Origin: Agapanthus africanus
Lineage: Eukaryota > Streptophyta > Magnoliopsida > Asparagales > Amaryllidaceae
Direction of reading: 5' to 3'
Assembly: GCA_030015575.1 (NCBI GenBank)
Contig: JASDDO010000018.1
Coordinates: 230,129,138-230,193,137, forward strand
Length of the DNA stretch: 64,000 nucleotides
The notes beneath the pieces were generated by a model, which saw only the letters and a list, made by a program, of their open reading frames with translations, was not told where the DNA came from and made no database searches. The position numbers were made by a program, and so were the translations under genes. Within the stretch, counting starts at the first letter, position 1; every line of letters begins with the position of its first letter. Below, one piece after another: positions 11,779-23,820 of this stretch.

Positions 11779-12267
11779 AGCTAGAGAATTAGACGGGTAG
11801 TGTAGGATTATGAAACCAAAACAATTCTGAAACACCCGAATACGAACCCTAGTTTTTATCGAAATTTTCTGTGTCAAATTTTTTTTTAAACAGTTGCAGA
11901 ATGTTGTATAAGATGCAACATGAACACTGTACAAAATTCAACACCTCTCACCGGATTTTGGCCGAGCAAAACCTTCCAAAAACGGAGCAGGCCGGCCGTA
12001 CTGTCTCCTCTGGGGTTGAAATTTCTACCGTGTTCCAGTGTCTGGGGTTTGATATTTCAGGTGTTGTTTGTTTTTGCTAAATTTGCATATGATGTTATCT
12101 TTTTAGGTAGGTAATTCGGAGTGTTTCGTATTCATATTTCTATATTGTTTTCGGGTTATTTAGACGGTGTTAAAAAGTTTGATCGGAAATCAAATACCCA
12201 CTTTAAACCTTGCCGGAAAATTATCCAAGAGTTGGATTTTTTCGTAGTTAAAGAACATTCGAATATA

Positions 12268-12470
12268 GTGCAAGTAATGCGGTGGACCCTCTAGAAGAAT
12301 GAAACCCTAACTCGATTCTGTGCACGTAAGAACCGCCGCGAAATGCTAGGGTTTGCGGCAGTTCCGCGGCGCCACAGGTGAGGCATTGGTTGACCCTTGT
12401 ACGGCTGGTTCATTGCCACTGTGGCATGTACTGAGTATTTTTAAACTACGCTCAAGTGTTGAGCTTTTTG
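12268..12470 (+). repeat. Leader block shared by Cop2 and family E
   Basis: The block from GCAAGTAATGC through TGGACCCTCTAGAAG, the CTAGGGTTT segment and CGGCAGTTC to TGTTGAGCT matches E1 at 27880-28075 (+) and E2 at about 56650-56850 (minus), in sense orientation in each. Flanking sequence does not match. Shared DNA between a copia element and an unrelated large-LTR family implies exchange or common capture. Confidence 0.7.
12330..12364 (+). other. GC-rich leader hairpin, Cop2
   Basis: Pairing: GAAC (12330-12333) with GTTC (12361-12364), GCCGC with GCGGC, then AAA with TTT, around a loop TGCTAGGG. Equivalent GC-rich hairpins are at 37596-37654 (A) and 50901-50941 (B). Confidence 0.55.
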
Positions 12471-13293
12471 GGAAATTTTGGGTGTTTGTTGATTCGATAG
12501 GAATGTTTAACGCCGTCTATTTTTTTCTGGAATGTGATACAATATTTGGAATTCATATTGTTAGGCATGAAATGCGAAGTACGTGATATTTTGGGTTTAT
12601 GATGTCTATGGTGATTGTGGATTCCAGATGTTGTAGTTTTTCACTTTCTTTTCTGCGACCGTAAGTGTAATATGTAGTGTATCACCGGTTTCGTTGCTAT
12701 ACATCAACGACAATTGGGATACGCATATTTACTTACGTTGATGACATGTGATGTTATGTGTTGCTGTGATATGTTATATTGGATCGTCGTGTTTTGAATA
12801 GCCGGGGGTTTTATGTGAGATGAGGATTTTTATTTTCATTCATGTAAAATTCATTCTGTGTAATATTCTTTTATTGGGGCACTTCCAGGTTGAGGATGAT
12901 CTCACCATTGTATATTATTTACTTTTCCACATTAGAATAGATCCAAGGAGGGGAGCACAAGTAACCGGATTCTAGGGTCCAGTGGGAGGCCATCTCGAGG
13001 AGTCGAGACCGGGTCACCTAACCTTAGAATTGGTAGGTTGCTTGCCGCTCTTGTAGGGGTCTAGGGATGTGGGTTTGGCTATTCATCGCGACCGTGGAAT
13101 TCGTGTTTTATACAGGCTCAAAATAAAATACGGACCTCCCACTATATCCAATATTTCATATGTTATCTTCTGCTGTTGATATTCTGTGATGTGATCATTT
13201 TATATGGGTGAGACGAATGCTTTATTATTATATATATGATATATAATAAACGTTACTTATGTTTTTCACCCGCGCTAGTCCCGTCCCGGTATG

Positions 13294-13316
13294 CCGTTAG
13301 TTAAGTAACCTAACGG
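13294..13316 (+). other. CCGTTAG/CTAACGG leader palindrome, Cop2
   Basis: CCGTTAG pairs with CTAACGG across nine bases. Counterparts lie at 38418-38437 in A and 49907-49929 in B, just beside a conserved TGGCGAATGCG segment. Confidence 0.6.
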
Positions 13317-13476
13317 TGCATAACGGGACACTCTGGCGAATGCGGATGGTATAAGCGTACGTTGTATTTTTGTTTCTTCTGTGATGCTTAGGAAGCATAA
13401 ATGATGGGACGTCATTAATGAAATAAAAGAAACCTAAAAGATGTTGTAGAATCAAATTTTCAAAAAGGATAACTCT

Positions 13477-13735
13477 AGTTTTTGCTTTGCATAGCGGTAT
13501 TCCTTGTAGAATATCCAGCACCTTATTCAATAAGGAAAGAGCCGAGATCCCTTCACCGGAAGTGACCACTTTAGAAAAACTAGCAGATGCTACAACTCAC
13601 TCGGTTTTGTTTTTGATTGCTTTTTTAGTTCTTGCTTTGCATAGCAGTATTTGTGAAATATCCTGCACCTTATTCGATAAGGAAAGAGCTGAGATCCCTT
13701 CACCGGGAGTTACCTCTTTAGCGAAACTAGTAAAG
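13477..13735 (+). repeat. Leader tandem duplication, period about 149 bases
   Basis: The block containing CTTTGCATAGC, then AAGGAAAGAGC and GAGATCCCTTCACCGG occurs at about 13477-13590 and again at 13626-13735. Element B has the same duplicated block at 49502-49591 and 49639-49729, with a period of about 137. I do not find it in A. Confidence 0.7.
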
Positions 13736-13872
13736 GCCTCAAAAACACTCCTTTTCAAAATCACTTGTTTCTACAACGATATCAAGTTCATTACGCAAAA
13801 GTTTTTCATAAAAACCTGTCGTAGCCCTCCGTCATTTCAGATAAAGGTTATTTGGTATTCGTTCTGCGTTTG

Positions 13873-14064
13873 TTGATCTCTGTCACGGCGTAGTGTGCGG
13901 TAGCTGGTTAGTACTTATCTGTAAAGTATGTGATGGGATTAGATTATGGTAGTCGTACGACCTAGTTGACCTCTGTCAAGGGTCCTGCGAGTGGGTTTGA
14001 TCCAATCAAGAAATGACGGGTTGAACTTGACTAGTGCACTATGGTTTGCTGACCTCTGTCAACA
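13873..14064 (+). other. Triplet of TTGAC/GTCAA mini-hairpins, Cop2
   Basis: Three stem-loops with the core TTGACctctGTCAA: 13873-13888 (slightly decayed), 13966-13981, and about 14049-14064 (first base changed). They are spaced about 93 and 83 bases. A and B have matching triplets. Confidence 0.65.
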
Positions 14065-14514
14065 TCATAGTACGCTAGGGGCAAAACGTTATCGGGAATT
14101 TCAAGTGTTGAAATTTGCAATGAGATTGCATACCTTCTATAAGATAGTTGGATCCCGATACCCACTGCGAGTAAGAGTTACTCCTGGGAGACTTTTACTC
14201 ATCCAAATTAGCCGATCAAGTAGGTGTCTAGAAAGGTGTTAACGTGGTTATGCCTCTGGAAAAAGAAGATTTATTTTAATTAGGTCCGTCCGAAAGCACA
14301 GGGAACCTCCCTCAAAGTACCAACACTGGCCTGGCTGAAAGATTGGCAAACTTGTAAGGTGTAATTAATCCCGGCCAGTCTTACCTTTTATGGTTTGAAG
14401 GAAGATTTGATAAAAACAGTAGGAGCCATCCTGATTAGATAAGATAATAACCAATCTAATCTTGTAAGAGCATACGCTAAAGTTTTTTCTTCTCTCTCTC
14501 TCCAGGTAGCGACC

Positions 14515-17500
14515 ATGTCAGGCCTTAATCAAGATAATAATATGGATGTATTGACAGAACCCGCTTGTTATACTAAGCAAGGGAACGTTGGCTCCGTTCT
14601 TTCTTATAATTGTTATAAGACTGAGCAGGGAATAGAAACATATCCGAATTTCCATGCCGCCAACATGAAGAATAAGCATGTTGATGCATCTTCTTCGGGT
14701 GTGTTAGTTATCGAGAACTGTTTCTCAGTTCACTCTACATCCTGGGTATTGGATAGCGAATCAGGATCCCACATAAGTAATATATTACATGGGCTAAATA
14801 AAGGTAGAGAAATGGGAGAGGGTGATCATTCTGTAAGAGTAGGGAATGGTGAAAATGTTACAGCTAAAACAGTTGGAAAATATCACCTCGTGTTACCAAA
14901 TGGTAATACATTAGTTCTGAACGATTGCTATTACATACCGACCCTGATATGCAATCTTATATGAGCTTCTTTATTAAGTAAAGAAGGATATAATTTTGTA
15001 GTACAGGATAATGTTATGAACATCTTCCTGAATCAAAAGTTGATTGGATCTGGCTCGTTAAATAATGGCATATACGTTCTAAACCAAACTACAGTTCTTA
15101 ATGTACAAAACACACACAAGAGGAAGAGTTCAGAAATGAACGAATCCTTCTTGTGGTATTGTAGACTAGGTCATATCAATGCGACACGACTAGCTAAGTG
15201 ACATAAGGATGGATATTTGAATCCGTTTGAATTTTCATCTTATGATACTTTCCAGTCATGTCTCAAAGGAAAAATGACCAAAACTCCGTTTAGTGGACAC
15301 GGAGAAAGAGTTACGGAACTCTTGGGACTGATACATAGTGATGTATGCGGTCCCATGTCTACACATGCCAGGAATGGTTCTTCGTACTTCATTACATTCA
15401 TTGACGATCTTTCAAGATACGGACATGTGTTCCTGTTGAAACATAAGTCTGAAGCTTTTCAGAAATTCAAAGAATATAAACACAAAGTCGAGAACCAAAA
15501 GGGTAAAAGTATTAAAATCCTTCGATCTGATCGAGGAGGAGAATACTTGAGCAATGAGTTCCGGGACTATCTAAAAGAGAATGGGATTCTCTCCCAGCTT
15601 ACTCCACCGTATACCCCATAGCACAACGGTGTATCAAATGGAGGAATCGTACCCTATTAGATATGGTGCGCTTTATGATGAGCACCGCTGAGTTACCTAT
15701 TTCATTTTGGGGTTATGCACTTGAAGCAGCAACATACCTATTAAATCAGGTTCCATTAAATCTGTACCTACCACATCATATGAGATATGGAGTGGGAAGA
15801 GACCATGTCTTAAACGAGTTAAGATATGGGGTTGTCTGGCCCATGTCAAAAGACAAAATCCAGACAAACTCGAGGCACCATCTATTCTTTGTAGGTTTGT
15901 TGGATATCCTAAACATTCTAATGGATATCTATTCTACCACTGTGAACAACAAAAGGTGTTTGTTGCTCAACATGCCACCTTTTTAGAAAAGGAATTTCTT
16001 ACAAAAGAAATTAGTGGCGAAAAGGTAGAGCTGGAAGAAGTTCCGGCAGAACAAACTACAAATGAAGATTTAGTGGAACCAGAGGATTCAATAGTTGCCA
16101 ATGAACATTAGCGTCTCCGCCGATCTAGTAGGGTTCCTCATTCATCTGAGAGATACCACGGTTTTCTCATTGATTGATGGTGGGATCGAGGATTGCATCA
16201 TAGAAGATAATGACCCGACTAGCTTCGGGCAGGCCATCACGAATGGTGACTCTGTGAAATGGCTGGATGCAATACGATCTGAGATGGAATTCATGTCCAC
16301 CAACAAGGTATGGACTTTGGAAGTTGCTCATGAAGGGGTAATACCCATTGGGAGCAAATGGATCTTTAAGAAGAAACTTGGTGTAGATGGAAAAGTTGAG
16401 ACTTTCGAAGCTAGACTTGTTGCAAAGGGTTTTCATCAACGACCAGGTGTGGATTATGACGAAACCTTTTCTCCAGTGGCTATGCTTAAGTCCATCCGGA
16501 TCCTACTTGCCATTTTTGCATACTATGACTACGAAATATGGCAAATGGATGTTAAGGCTGCCTTTCTAAATGGTGATTTAGAGGAGTGCGTGTACATGAC
16601 TCAGCCAATGGGCTTCATAGACAGTGGGAGCAGCGGAATGGTGTGCAAGCTGCTTAAATCTATCTACGGGTTAAAGCAGGCATCGCGGAATTGGAACATC
16701 TGTTTTGATGTTGGTCAAAGAGTTTGACTTCATCAAAAATGTAGATGAACCTTGTATATACAAGAAGGTGGCAGCGAGTAAGGTTATCTTCCTCGTATTG
16801 TACGTGGATGACATACTCTTAATAGGAAATGATGTTCCTATGCTGCACTCGGTCAAGCTCTTCTTATCACATAGATTCTCAATGAAAGATCTAGGTGATG
16901 CCTCCTACATTTTAGGGATTAAGATCTATAGAGATAGATCTAAACGGATACTTGGATTGTCTCAATCCATGTACATTGACACCATACTAAAGAGGTTTAG
17001 TATGGAAGAATCCAAGTGTGGGAATTTACCCACGATCTCTGGACTCACTCTCTCCAAAGAGATGTCTTGTAAGACTGATTTGGAGAGAGCTCGCATGCAA
17101 GCGATACCTTATACTTCGGCAGTAGGCTCTATCATGTACGCGATGCTATTTACCAGACCCGATGTAGCATTCTCACTATGTGTAGTGAGTAGGTATCAAG
17201 AAGATCCAGGAGAGAGTCACTGGACAGCTGTGAAGAACATTCTCAAGTACTTGAGAAGGACTAAAGAGATGTTCTTGGTGTATGGTAACGGAGAACTCCA
17301 GGTGGAGTTCTTTACCGATTCGAGCTTCCAAAGTGATAAGGACGACTCTAAGTCGCATTCGGGTTTTGTCTTTACCCTCAATGGAGGGGCGGTTTGTTGG
17401 AAGTGTTCCAAACAGGAAACCGTGGCAGACTCGACGATGGAAGCTGAATACATCGCTGCCAACGATGCTGCCAAAAAGGCTATCTGGATAAAGAAGTTCA

Positions 17501-17727
17501 TAACTGAACTTGGAGTGGTTCTGTCCATTGAACATCCAATACCTTTGTATTGTGATAACAATGGAGCTGTGGCTTTGGCCAAGGAACCCAGGTCCCATCA
17601 GAGATACAGGCATATTCTGAGGCGGTATCACCTGATCCGAGAGATAGTTGATCGCTGTGAGATCAAGGTAAGGAGAGTTGACACAAAGGACGACACTGCA
17701 GATCCACCCATGAAGGCCATACCCTAG
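14515..17727 (+). pseudogene. Decayed copia gag-pol of Cop2
   Basis: The start at 14515 opens a short Gag N-terminus (MSGLNQDNNMDV...). The frame then passes almost directly into the protease region, so nearly all of Gag, including the zinc knuckle, is missing. The protease motif reads LDSESGSH instead of LDTGSGSH. Stops occur at about 14962, 15199 and 15619. Frameshifts fall near 15635, 15990 and 16705. In integrase the zinc residues are damaged (LWYCRLGH; TFQSC for TCESC), but DRGGEYL remains. Reverse transcriptase keeps YVDDIL (near 16800). RNase H keeps TDSSF, EAEYIAAND and YCDNNGA up to the stop at 17727. The alignment follows copia A throughout. It cannot make a working polyprotein. Confidence 0.9.
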
Positions 17728-17785
17728 ATACAATTTGAGAAACTCTTCGGGATGTTGGGTATGAGATACTACAACAGCTGGTCTT

Positions 17786-17801
17786 AGTGCAAGTGGGAGA
17801 T
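17786..17801 (+). other. Cop2 polypurine tract
   Basis: AGTGCAAGTGGGAGAT lies directly before the 3' LTR (TGCTAG, mutated from TGTTAG). It matches the tract of A (43420-43435). Confidence 0.85.
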
Positions 17802-20014
17802 TGCTAGTTATGTATATGCCCTAGAGGCCATTGTTGTACATATGATATGTATTATAGTGGATGCTTGGATATATATATAGAGGACTTTCTAACTCGATAT
17901 GACTGTATTCTATCTGGTTGCTGTTTGTCTTAACATGTTGACTTGTATTGCGTTACTGTCTTACTCTCACATGTTGATAAAGCCATTAAGATATGTACTT
18001 GACTACTGGGACTATGATGCAGATCATACTAGTGGGGGCAGGGTAGTCCATGAGTACATCCTATAATTGTTCCTAGTCGAGGGTGTATCGAGATAGGGCA
18101 TCGATACTCCAGAGTAGACTAGCGTATACGCATCTTGACCCATATGATGGGCGATGGATGATCCCACATCCATTAGTGTTTGACATCAAAGATGGTGTAC
18201 AAGTGAAAAAGAGTGACTGGGTATACTGAACGGACTCGCCGAGAACACCAAGATGGTATTATACCTATCGTCAGATAGCAGTTCTCTGGTGACACCGGTA
18301 CAGGTTAGTCTGTAGACCCGAGATCGTCATAGAGTCTTGTGTGATTCCCACTGTGCTTTGATTTCCACCTTACCACGTTCATGAGAACGTGCAAAACGGT
18401 GGCTTTTGGGTACAGTCCTGAATCACATGGAGGCAATGAGCGATAAGAGGGGTTTCGTCTCTCCCGGTTTTGGGGGTTGATGTTGCGCTATGTTCGATTG
18501 GCTATAACTGGAAGTCCCTGGCCAGGGCTGATATGGAGATCTACTGGTAAGTGTTATCAATAGTTTCTCGACCCGTTATGAGCCTCACATCGACACGACT
18601 TATCGGTTACTGGGGTCTGACATTTACCACCCCTAGACTGGATATGCGACATATCAGACGAAGAGACCCGACTGTATGGTAGTGTTACTGATTGGATTCG
18701 CAGGAGTATGTACAGGCTTGGTTGTTGATCTTCTGGTTGCTTAATACCCGGGTTGCTGTTACGTTTAGCTGACCACTTGCTGCTTGTGGGTGTTTGATAT
18801 GATCTTCACCAACTGCCGGCGTATTGACGAGTCTTTAGAGTCCGGTTTCCTGGTTCAGGCGAAATGGAGTATGAGCACATATGTGATATGTGTGGGACCG
18901 AGAATGATACGTGTATGTGATACCGTATTCTATTCTCGCGGTATATGATATCGGCCGGGTATGTGTGATATAGCCGGGTTATCGGATCAAGTGTTGATTC
19001 GATAAAATGATACATATTATATTAGTCGGTTATATGTAATATAGACGGATTATTAAATCATGTATTGATTTAATAATTTAATGTATAATTATATATGTGA
19101 TATATTACATTGCATTAACTAATATAAGCTCACATAAGCAATTCTTTTTCTCACTTAGGATACACTGATATATATGTGATATATGTTAAATGTATTCTTT
19201 CCTTTTGTTACAAAATTATAAATATGAGATATGTATAATTGTAACATGCAAGGTTACACATACAACATGAATGTGTGAGACTTATACCATGTTAGGGTTA
19301 AGATTAGGGTTTACATTTTATTTTAGATAAATCAAAATTTTGGGTTTTTGCTAAGATATTTTTCTTAGTTGACTTGGTCCACTCTTTTGTCAAGCCTAAG
19401 ATATTTGTTAACCTAACTTTAACCCTAGCCTATCGTTTATTCTCTACATGAGTTAACCTTGATATTTACTAACTCACTATGGTTGCATTTCTAACCTGAG
19501 CTCACAATTATTCTTTCATCACTTCATCTTCTTCTTCCTCCAAAAGCTTGCTAGCTTTTTCTTTGGTGATAAAAGATTGTGAGAAAAATAAAACTAAAGA
19601 GAGAAAAATTCCTACTTCATCATTCTCTTCTATACTAGCCATATAAATTAGTGTGTTAGCTTCACTAGTTCCTACTTAGTGAAGAGAAAGCTTGAGTGCG
19701 CATTTCCTCGAAGTAGATCATCTCGGATTTCGAAGACTATAAGCAAGGATGCATCATACGACTTGTGGAGGCTCTCAAGAGTCCGAGAGTTCATGGATCA
19801 CAGCAAAGGGACCACAACTCGGAGCTTATGAAGCAAAGGAACAGACTACAAAGGGTGTAATCCCTATCACATAGAAGTGAAGTTGTTTGTTTTATCGATT
19901 CCGTATGATTCTTTAGTTAAGAACCTAGGTTTAGGGTTATTTTGAATGGCAAAATTTTAATTTGGCATGGACGATACCACCCGAAACCTTTCTGCCGTGC
20001 TAGGCAACCCAACA
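17802..20014 (+). mobile_element. Cop2 3' LTR
   Basis: Repeats the 5' LTR (9544-11764) with several percent divergence and ends ACCCAACA. The target duplication ATCGC follows at 20015-20019. Confidence 0.92.
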
Positions 20015-20019
20015 ATCGC
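20015..20019. repeat. Target-site duplication of Cop2, right copy
   Basis: ATCGC, identical to 9539-9543. Confidence 0.9.
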
Positions 20020-20457
20020 TAGTCGTAATTCCTTAAAAATCTGAAATGTTGGAAAATACGATATTTAGTGTCAAAAAGCGATATATATGCCTCAATTCCT
20101 GCACACTCAAAATTATAAAAATCAAACAATACCACTAGAATACCAACACTGCACTGGAGATCACACAAAAAGAAAAAACCAAAAAACCCACCTTTGACCC
20201 GGCGGCGCCGGAATTTTGGGTAATGTCGCCGGCCAAATGAATTCCAATGGTGTTAGAATTTTATGTGAAATCTCTAAGCTATATTAATATTCCACTAATA
20301 TACTTTGATTCTTCAGTTTAATTCCAGAGTGATAACAGGTAGCAAAGACAGAGAACAAAGTAAAAAGAATGTTTGTTGTATTAGTTTTGAAAAAATTGAG
20401 TTAATAGTTAGTTTTGTTAGTACGAACCAGAAATAACAATTACTAATAACTACCAAC
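20020..20457 (-). mobile_element. Element G leader, part next to its primer site
   Basis: This is the remainder of the G leader on the far side of the Cop2 insertion. AT-rich with no supported gene. Confidence 0.6.
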
Positions 20458-20475
20458 TCCCCAGCAACGGCGCCA
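20458..20475 (-). other. Primer binding site (Asp-tRNA type), element G
   Basis: On the minus strand this reads TGGCGCCGTTGCTGGGGA. From memory this is close to the Asp-tRNA primer site of plant Athila/Tat-type gypsy elements. It lies six bases inside the LTR at 20482, fixing G as a minus-strand element with this as its 5' end. Confidence 0.75.
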
Positions 20476-20481
20476 AAAACT

Positions 20482-21693
20482 AGTTGGGGTCTCACCCATG
20501 CGCGCAACCGTGCATGTTTTGGAAATAGAATCGGTTTTGGAAATAGTGCGCACGCGAGCTCGGCCTCGTTTTAAAATTTATAAAAACCGTAAGTGCTCGA
20601 CGTGTTGTAGCGAGCCGGAAAGTACGGGTCAATCTACAGGGAATTGTGTTTTAGCTTTTGTTCCTTTAAGGTTCGAGAACAAAGAATAGGTTTGGTTTGT
20701 CATAAAAATAAAAATACGAAAATGTATAAAACAAGTTAAGAAAAAGTGGCCGTGACTTTGGCTCGGATGGTTGAATCATGGCGATATCTTCGACGTTCCC
20801 TTGATCATGAGTTTTCCGTCCTTGTGGCGATCCCGACGCGAAGCATGACTTGTCAAGGCGGTTACAAAGCACAAGTCGTCAAGTTGCCGATATTTAACGC
20901 AAATACGAAACGAGTCCGTTTTGTTCACTTACCGTTTGTATGTCCAAGCTTAGGATATCAACACTAAGCACAAGGGTTAGCAAGCATACCGCAACATCAA
21001 AAAAAAAATTAGTGAGTGAGACCAAATGATTTTAGTGTTAAGTGTGCTAAGTGTTTGTGATAGTAAATGGTATATGAAACCAAGAGATTTATCAAGTCGC
21101 TTCATCACAAAATACCATATCTAAACTTAGCAAACTTAACACCAAATTGATTTTAACTTAAACATTATGAAATGGGGAAGGGGAGTGAATATGGTATATG
21201 AAGAGGTTACAAAGTAACCATGGTTTCAAAATACCATATCACATCAATACATGCCACAATCTTTAAGTTAGAATCATAAATATAACCACATGAAACATGA
21301 AAAAGAGGAAGAGGAAGAGGAAGGCAAAGACTTTCATCTCATTTCCTCACCATTACCACAACTAAAGAGATTAGTTACACATAATAAAAAGAAAAGCAAG
21401 TAAAGAAACAAACAAAAGAACAAAGTAAATTACAAAGCAATATTATTAACAATTGATGTAGTTGAGATACAAAATGTTGGTTACTTGTTCAACCTCCATA
21501 ATGAAGCTCTCAAAAGAAATATTCAAGAGGGAAGAAGGAGAAACCAAGTTTAACACACACAACTCTCAAAATAAACAAAAAACAAAGCAAAACTATGGAA
21601 AATAGTATAATCCTCCCCATCTCAATATATATTTTGGTATTTATGGGCTCAACTCCAGAATAAATACACAATATAGATGGACTGATGTAACCG
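20482..21693 (-). mobile_element. LTR of element G (5' LTR, minus strand)
   Basis: Aligns with 3957-5172 over its whole length. Both copies keep two TTTTGGAAATAG repeats, the ATATGGTAT fold-backs and a GGCTCAACTCCAGAATAAA segment. The terminus has changed from CCCCAACA to CCCCAACT beside the primer site. The outer end near 21693 is where similarity stops; I did not find the expected five-base duplication there, so that end may be truncated. Confidence 0.72.
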
Positions 21694-22313
21694 TAAAAAA
21701 ATATAACGTTTTAGAAATCGTTTTGCGAATTTTTCCGTTTTAGGGTAAAATTGTCGGTGTTTTCCGTTTTAAACCGATTGTGATCAAACTTCTGTATAAA
21801 CTTATGGGCACCTAGTTTAGCTAGAATGAAGCTAGTGCGCGGGATTTGGGGGTCAATGGGAAGTTTTGGTTCACATAGAATTTTTCCCTAATTAAATATT
21901 ATTTTAATGCTTTATTTGCCCACTTTATTAGTGGTAATTAATTTTTGGTTTGGGTTAATTATTACTAATATGAATCTATGCTAATCCAATCACTAGATAT
22001 TTTGTTAATCCTATCCATCCATAATATCTAGATATTTGGTGTTTAAAATGAAATTTTAAAGAAAAGAAAAGGTGGCATTTTCCTTTAATGAGCATTTATT
22101 GCATTTTAGCTTGATTTTTTTCCATTCTTTTTCACAAAACACCCCCCCCCCCACTTTCACCAAGGCCGGCCACTTCCTATGCTTGCTGCCCCATCTCCTT
22201 CTTCACCTAATTTCTTCATTTTAAAGCATGAAAAATTCATGAAAAATCAAAATTTATTCATCCAAACTCAAATATAATCAAACCCATCATTCTTTTTCTT
22301 CAAACTAGCTTGG
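21694..22313. other. Unassigned AT-rich stretch
   Basis: No gene or element boundary is clear. There is an 11-base C run at 22142-22152 followed by AAGGCCGGCCACTTCC, a motif also present in the LTRs of B and C (for example ATGGCCGGCCC near 33770). It may be a remnant of another LTR. The next element, E1, starts at 22314. Confidence 0.4.
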
Positions 22314-22857
22314 TGTAACATTTCAAAATAATAAAATATTATTTTTGGGGAATTTTTATAATTTAATAATAAAATATTGAATATTTTAATAAGGCGGTAT
22401 AATTAAATACTGATAAATAGGGAAAAAATTGGAAAATTACAGAAATTATTAAAATTGGGTGTTTTATCTGAATTATGCAATTTTTAAGTTTTTATGATTA
22501 ATTATATGCTAATTTAGTGCTAATCGTGATTGAAAATCGCTAATCGCGCTTTAAACATGTTTTGTGCAAATATGCACCATATCTTTTTTTTTACACTTGT
22601 TGCATTTTCCTACATGTTTTAGGTGCATGGTTTGTTATTTTGGGGTTACTATTGAGGAGAGAGAGAAATTAGAAAAGAAATAGAAAAGATTAAAATATGA
22701 AGCATGGGTTAGAGAGAGAAAGAGTGGGTGAGGGTCAACTCTTGTCATGATGCCATTCCTTCATCATTTCCTTCACTCATTTTCCTCTCCCCTCCTCATG
22801 TTGCTACTGCTGCTGTTGCAGCCCCCTCCTCCTCCATCTTCAATCCCCCAATACACC

Positions 22858-22992
22858 ATGAAAATCAACTCAAAACCCAAACCCTATTTCACAAAAAGGA
22901 TGCACAAGCTCACTAGCTACCTCATGGACCAAGAAAGAGAAGATTTTGAGGACCTTGAGCAACTCAAGAATTTTCTTGCGTTGCCAAAGGAG
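22858..22992 (+). CDS. Small reading frame in family-E LTR, putative first exon
   Basis: The frame starts ATG at 22858 and runs 45 codons to GAG, directly followed by a donor-like GTAATT. The E2 copy (minus strand, 53371-53269 joined across element B to 33254-33223) is also exactly 45 codons with no stop. The two peptides share KPKPY, FT, KLTSY and EQLKNFL-LPKE although the DNA has diverged considerably. A possible second exon lies at 23752-23820 between an acceptor-like TGTAG and the donor GTGAGT. If joined, the frame ends after four codons in E1 (VPPR) and about nine in E2 (VPYEMLRQRR). I do not recognise the protein. It could be a captured host exon, an LTR upstream frame, or chance conservation. 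Confidence 0.35.
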
Positions 22993-23751
22993 GTAATTTC
23001 TGCACCATTAGTGTAGTATTTTAATTCCTTATGCATCCATACTTGTTTCATGTCGATATCGAGTGGTTTTGAGGACTTAGGAAAACTCTAGTTAGGGTTA
23101 ATGGGAAGTGAGAGTGGTGAGGGGTAATTAAGCTCAGTAGAGGCCACACAAACCCCCTAGTGCTAGAATTCAGGCCAAAAACAGAGACTAGAAACCCGGA
23201 ATACGGATTTAGAAAAGCCGATATCGGGAAATTGTGGAATCTGTGAGGCTTATATGAAATCTGCTATCACCCCGAGACTCTGAAAATTATTTTGCAAGGG
23301 CAGTGATACATGCAGGCAAGTAGGAAGCTACCACCAAAACCCAGCCCCTAATTCCCCAAACTGGCCATAGATTTAATCCAATTGGCTGCAAATTGCGGCC
23401 TGGGTCCCACCATTTTGGCTTGTGTTGGTTCCGAAGCTTTATTTCATGTAAACTAGACCCTTGGCATATGCAAAATTGACCAATTTGACCTAGGGTAGAA
23501 TCTGTGATACTTTTCTATAGTTTCTGTTTTGATTCGTGTTTTCGTATTGCGTATTTCAAATTCTGGATTTGTATAATTACGTTTTACCTCGATTACTTGG
23601 CGTTTATACGACGATATCGAGGATTGTTTGATGGTTTTGAAAGCGTAGTCTATAGGTTCTAACCAATAGGCCTTAGCATATCGTTTTGGTTTTCGTATGT
23701 TGTTTTAGTTTTGATTTGGTTTTAATGCGATGCGATACGTGTGACATGTAG

Positions 23752-23820
23752 GTACCCCCACGGTGATCCGAGGCGATGAAGATGTTGGTGGCAACGTCGA
23801 CATCGACAAATGAAGATCTG
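23752..23820 (+). other. Putative second exon in E1 LTR
   Basis: Bounded by TGTAG on the left and GTGAGTAG on the right, 69 bases. The E2 counterpart lies on the minus strand at about 32421-32489 with the same boundaries. Joined to the frame ending at 22992 it supplies a stop codon quickly. Splicing is an inference from the boundary sequences. Confidence 0.3.

Larger units (their letters stand above)
11779..14514 (+). mobile_element. Cop2 untranslated leader
   Basis: About 2.7 kb without a supported gene. In order it holds: a 200-base block shared with family E (12268-12470), within which lies a GC-rich hairpin (12330-12364); a CCGTTAG/CTAACGG palindrome (13294-13316); a 149-base-period duplication (13477-13735); three TTGAC/GTCAA mini-hairpins (13873 to about 14064); and a pyrimidine tract ending in CAG just before the gag start. 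The same order of structures appears in the leaders of A and B. Open frames at 13297-13569 and 13487-13876 lie on the duplication and are not thought to be genes. Confidence 0.75.

Noticed and set aside
13297..13876. Two frames with repeated segments in the Cop2 leader
   Set aside because: Both run over the leader duplication, on opposite strands, and the B equivalent (49399-49776) is open in a different arrangement. No protein family recognised.
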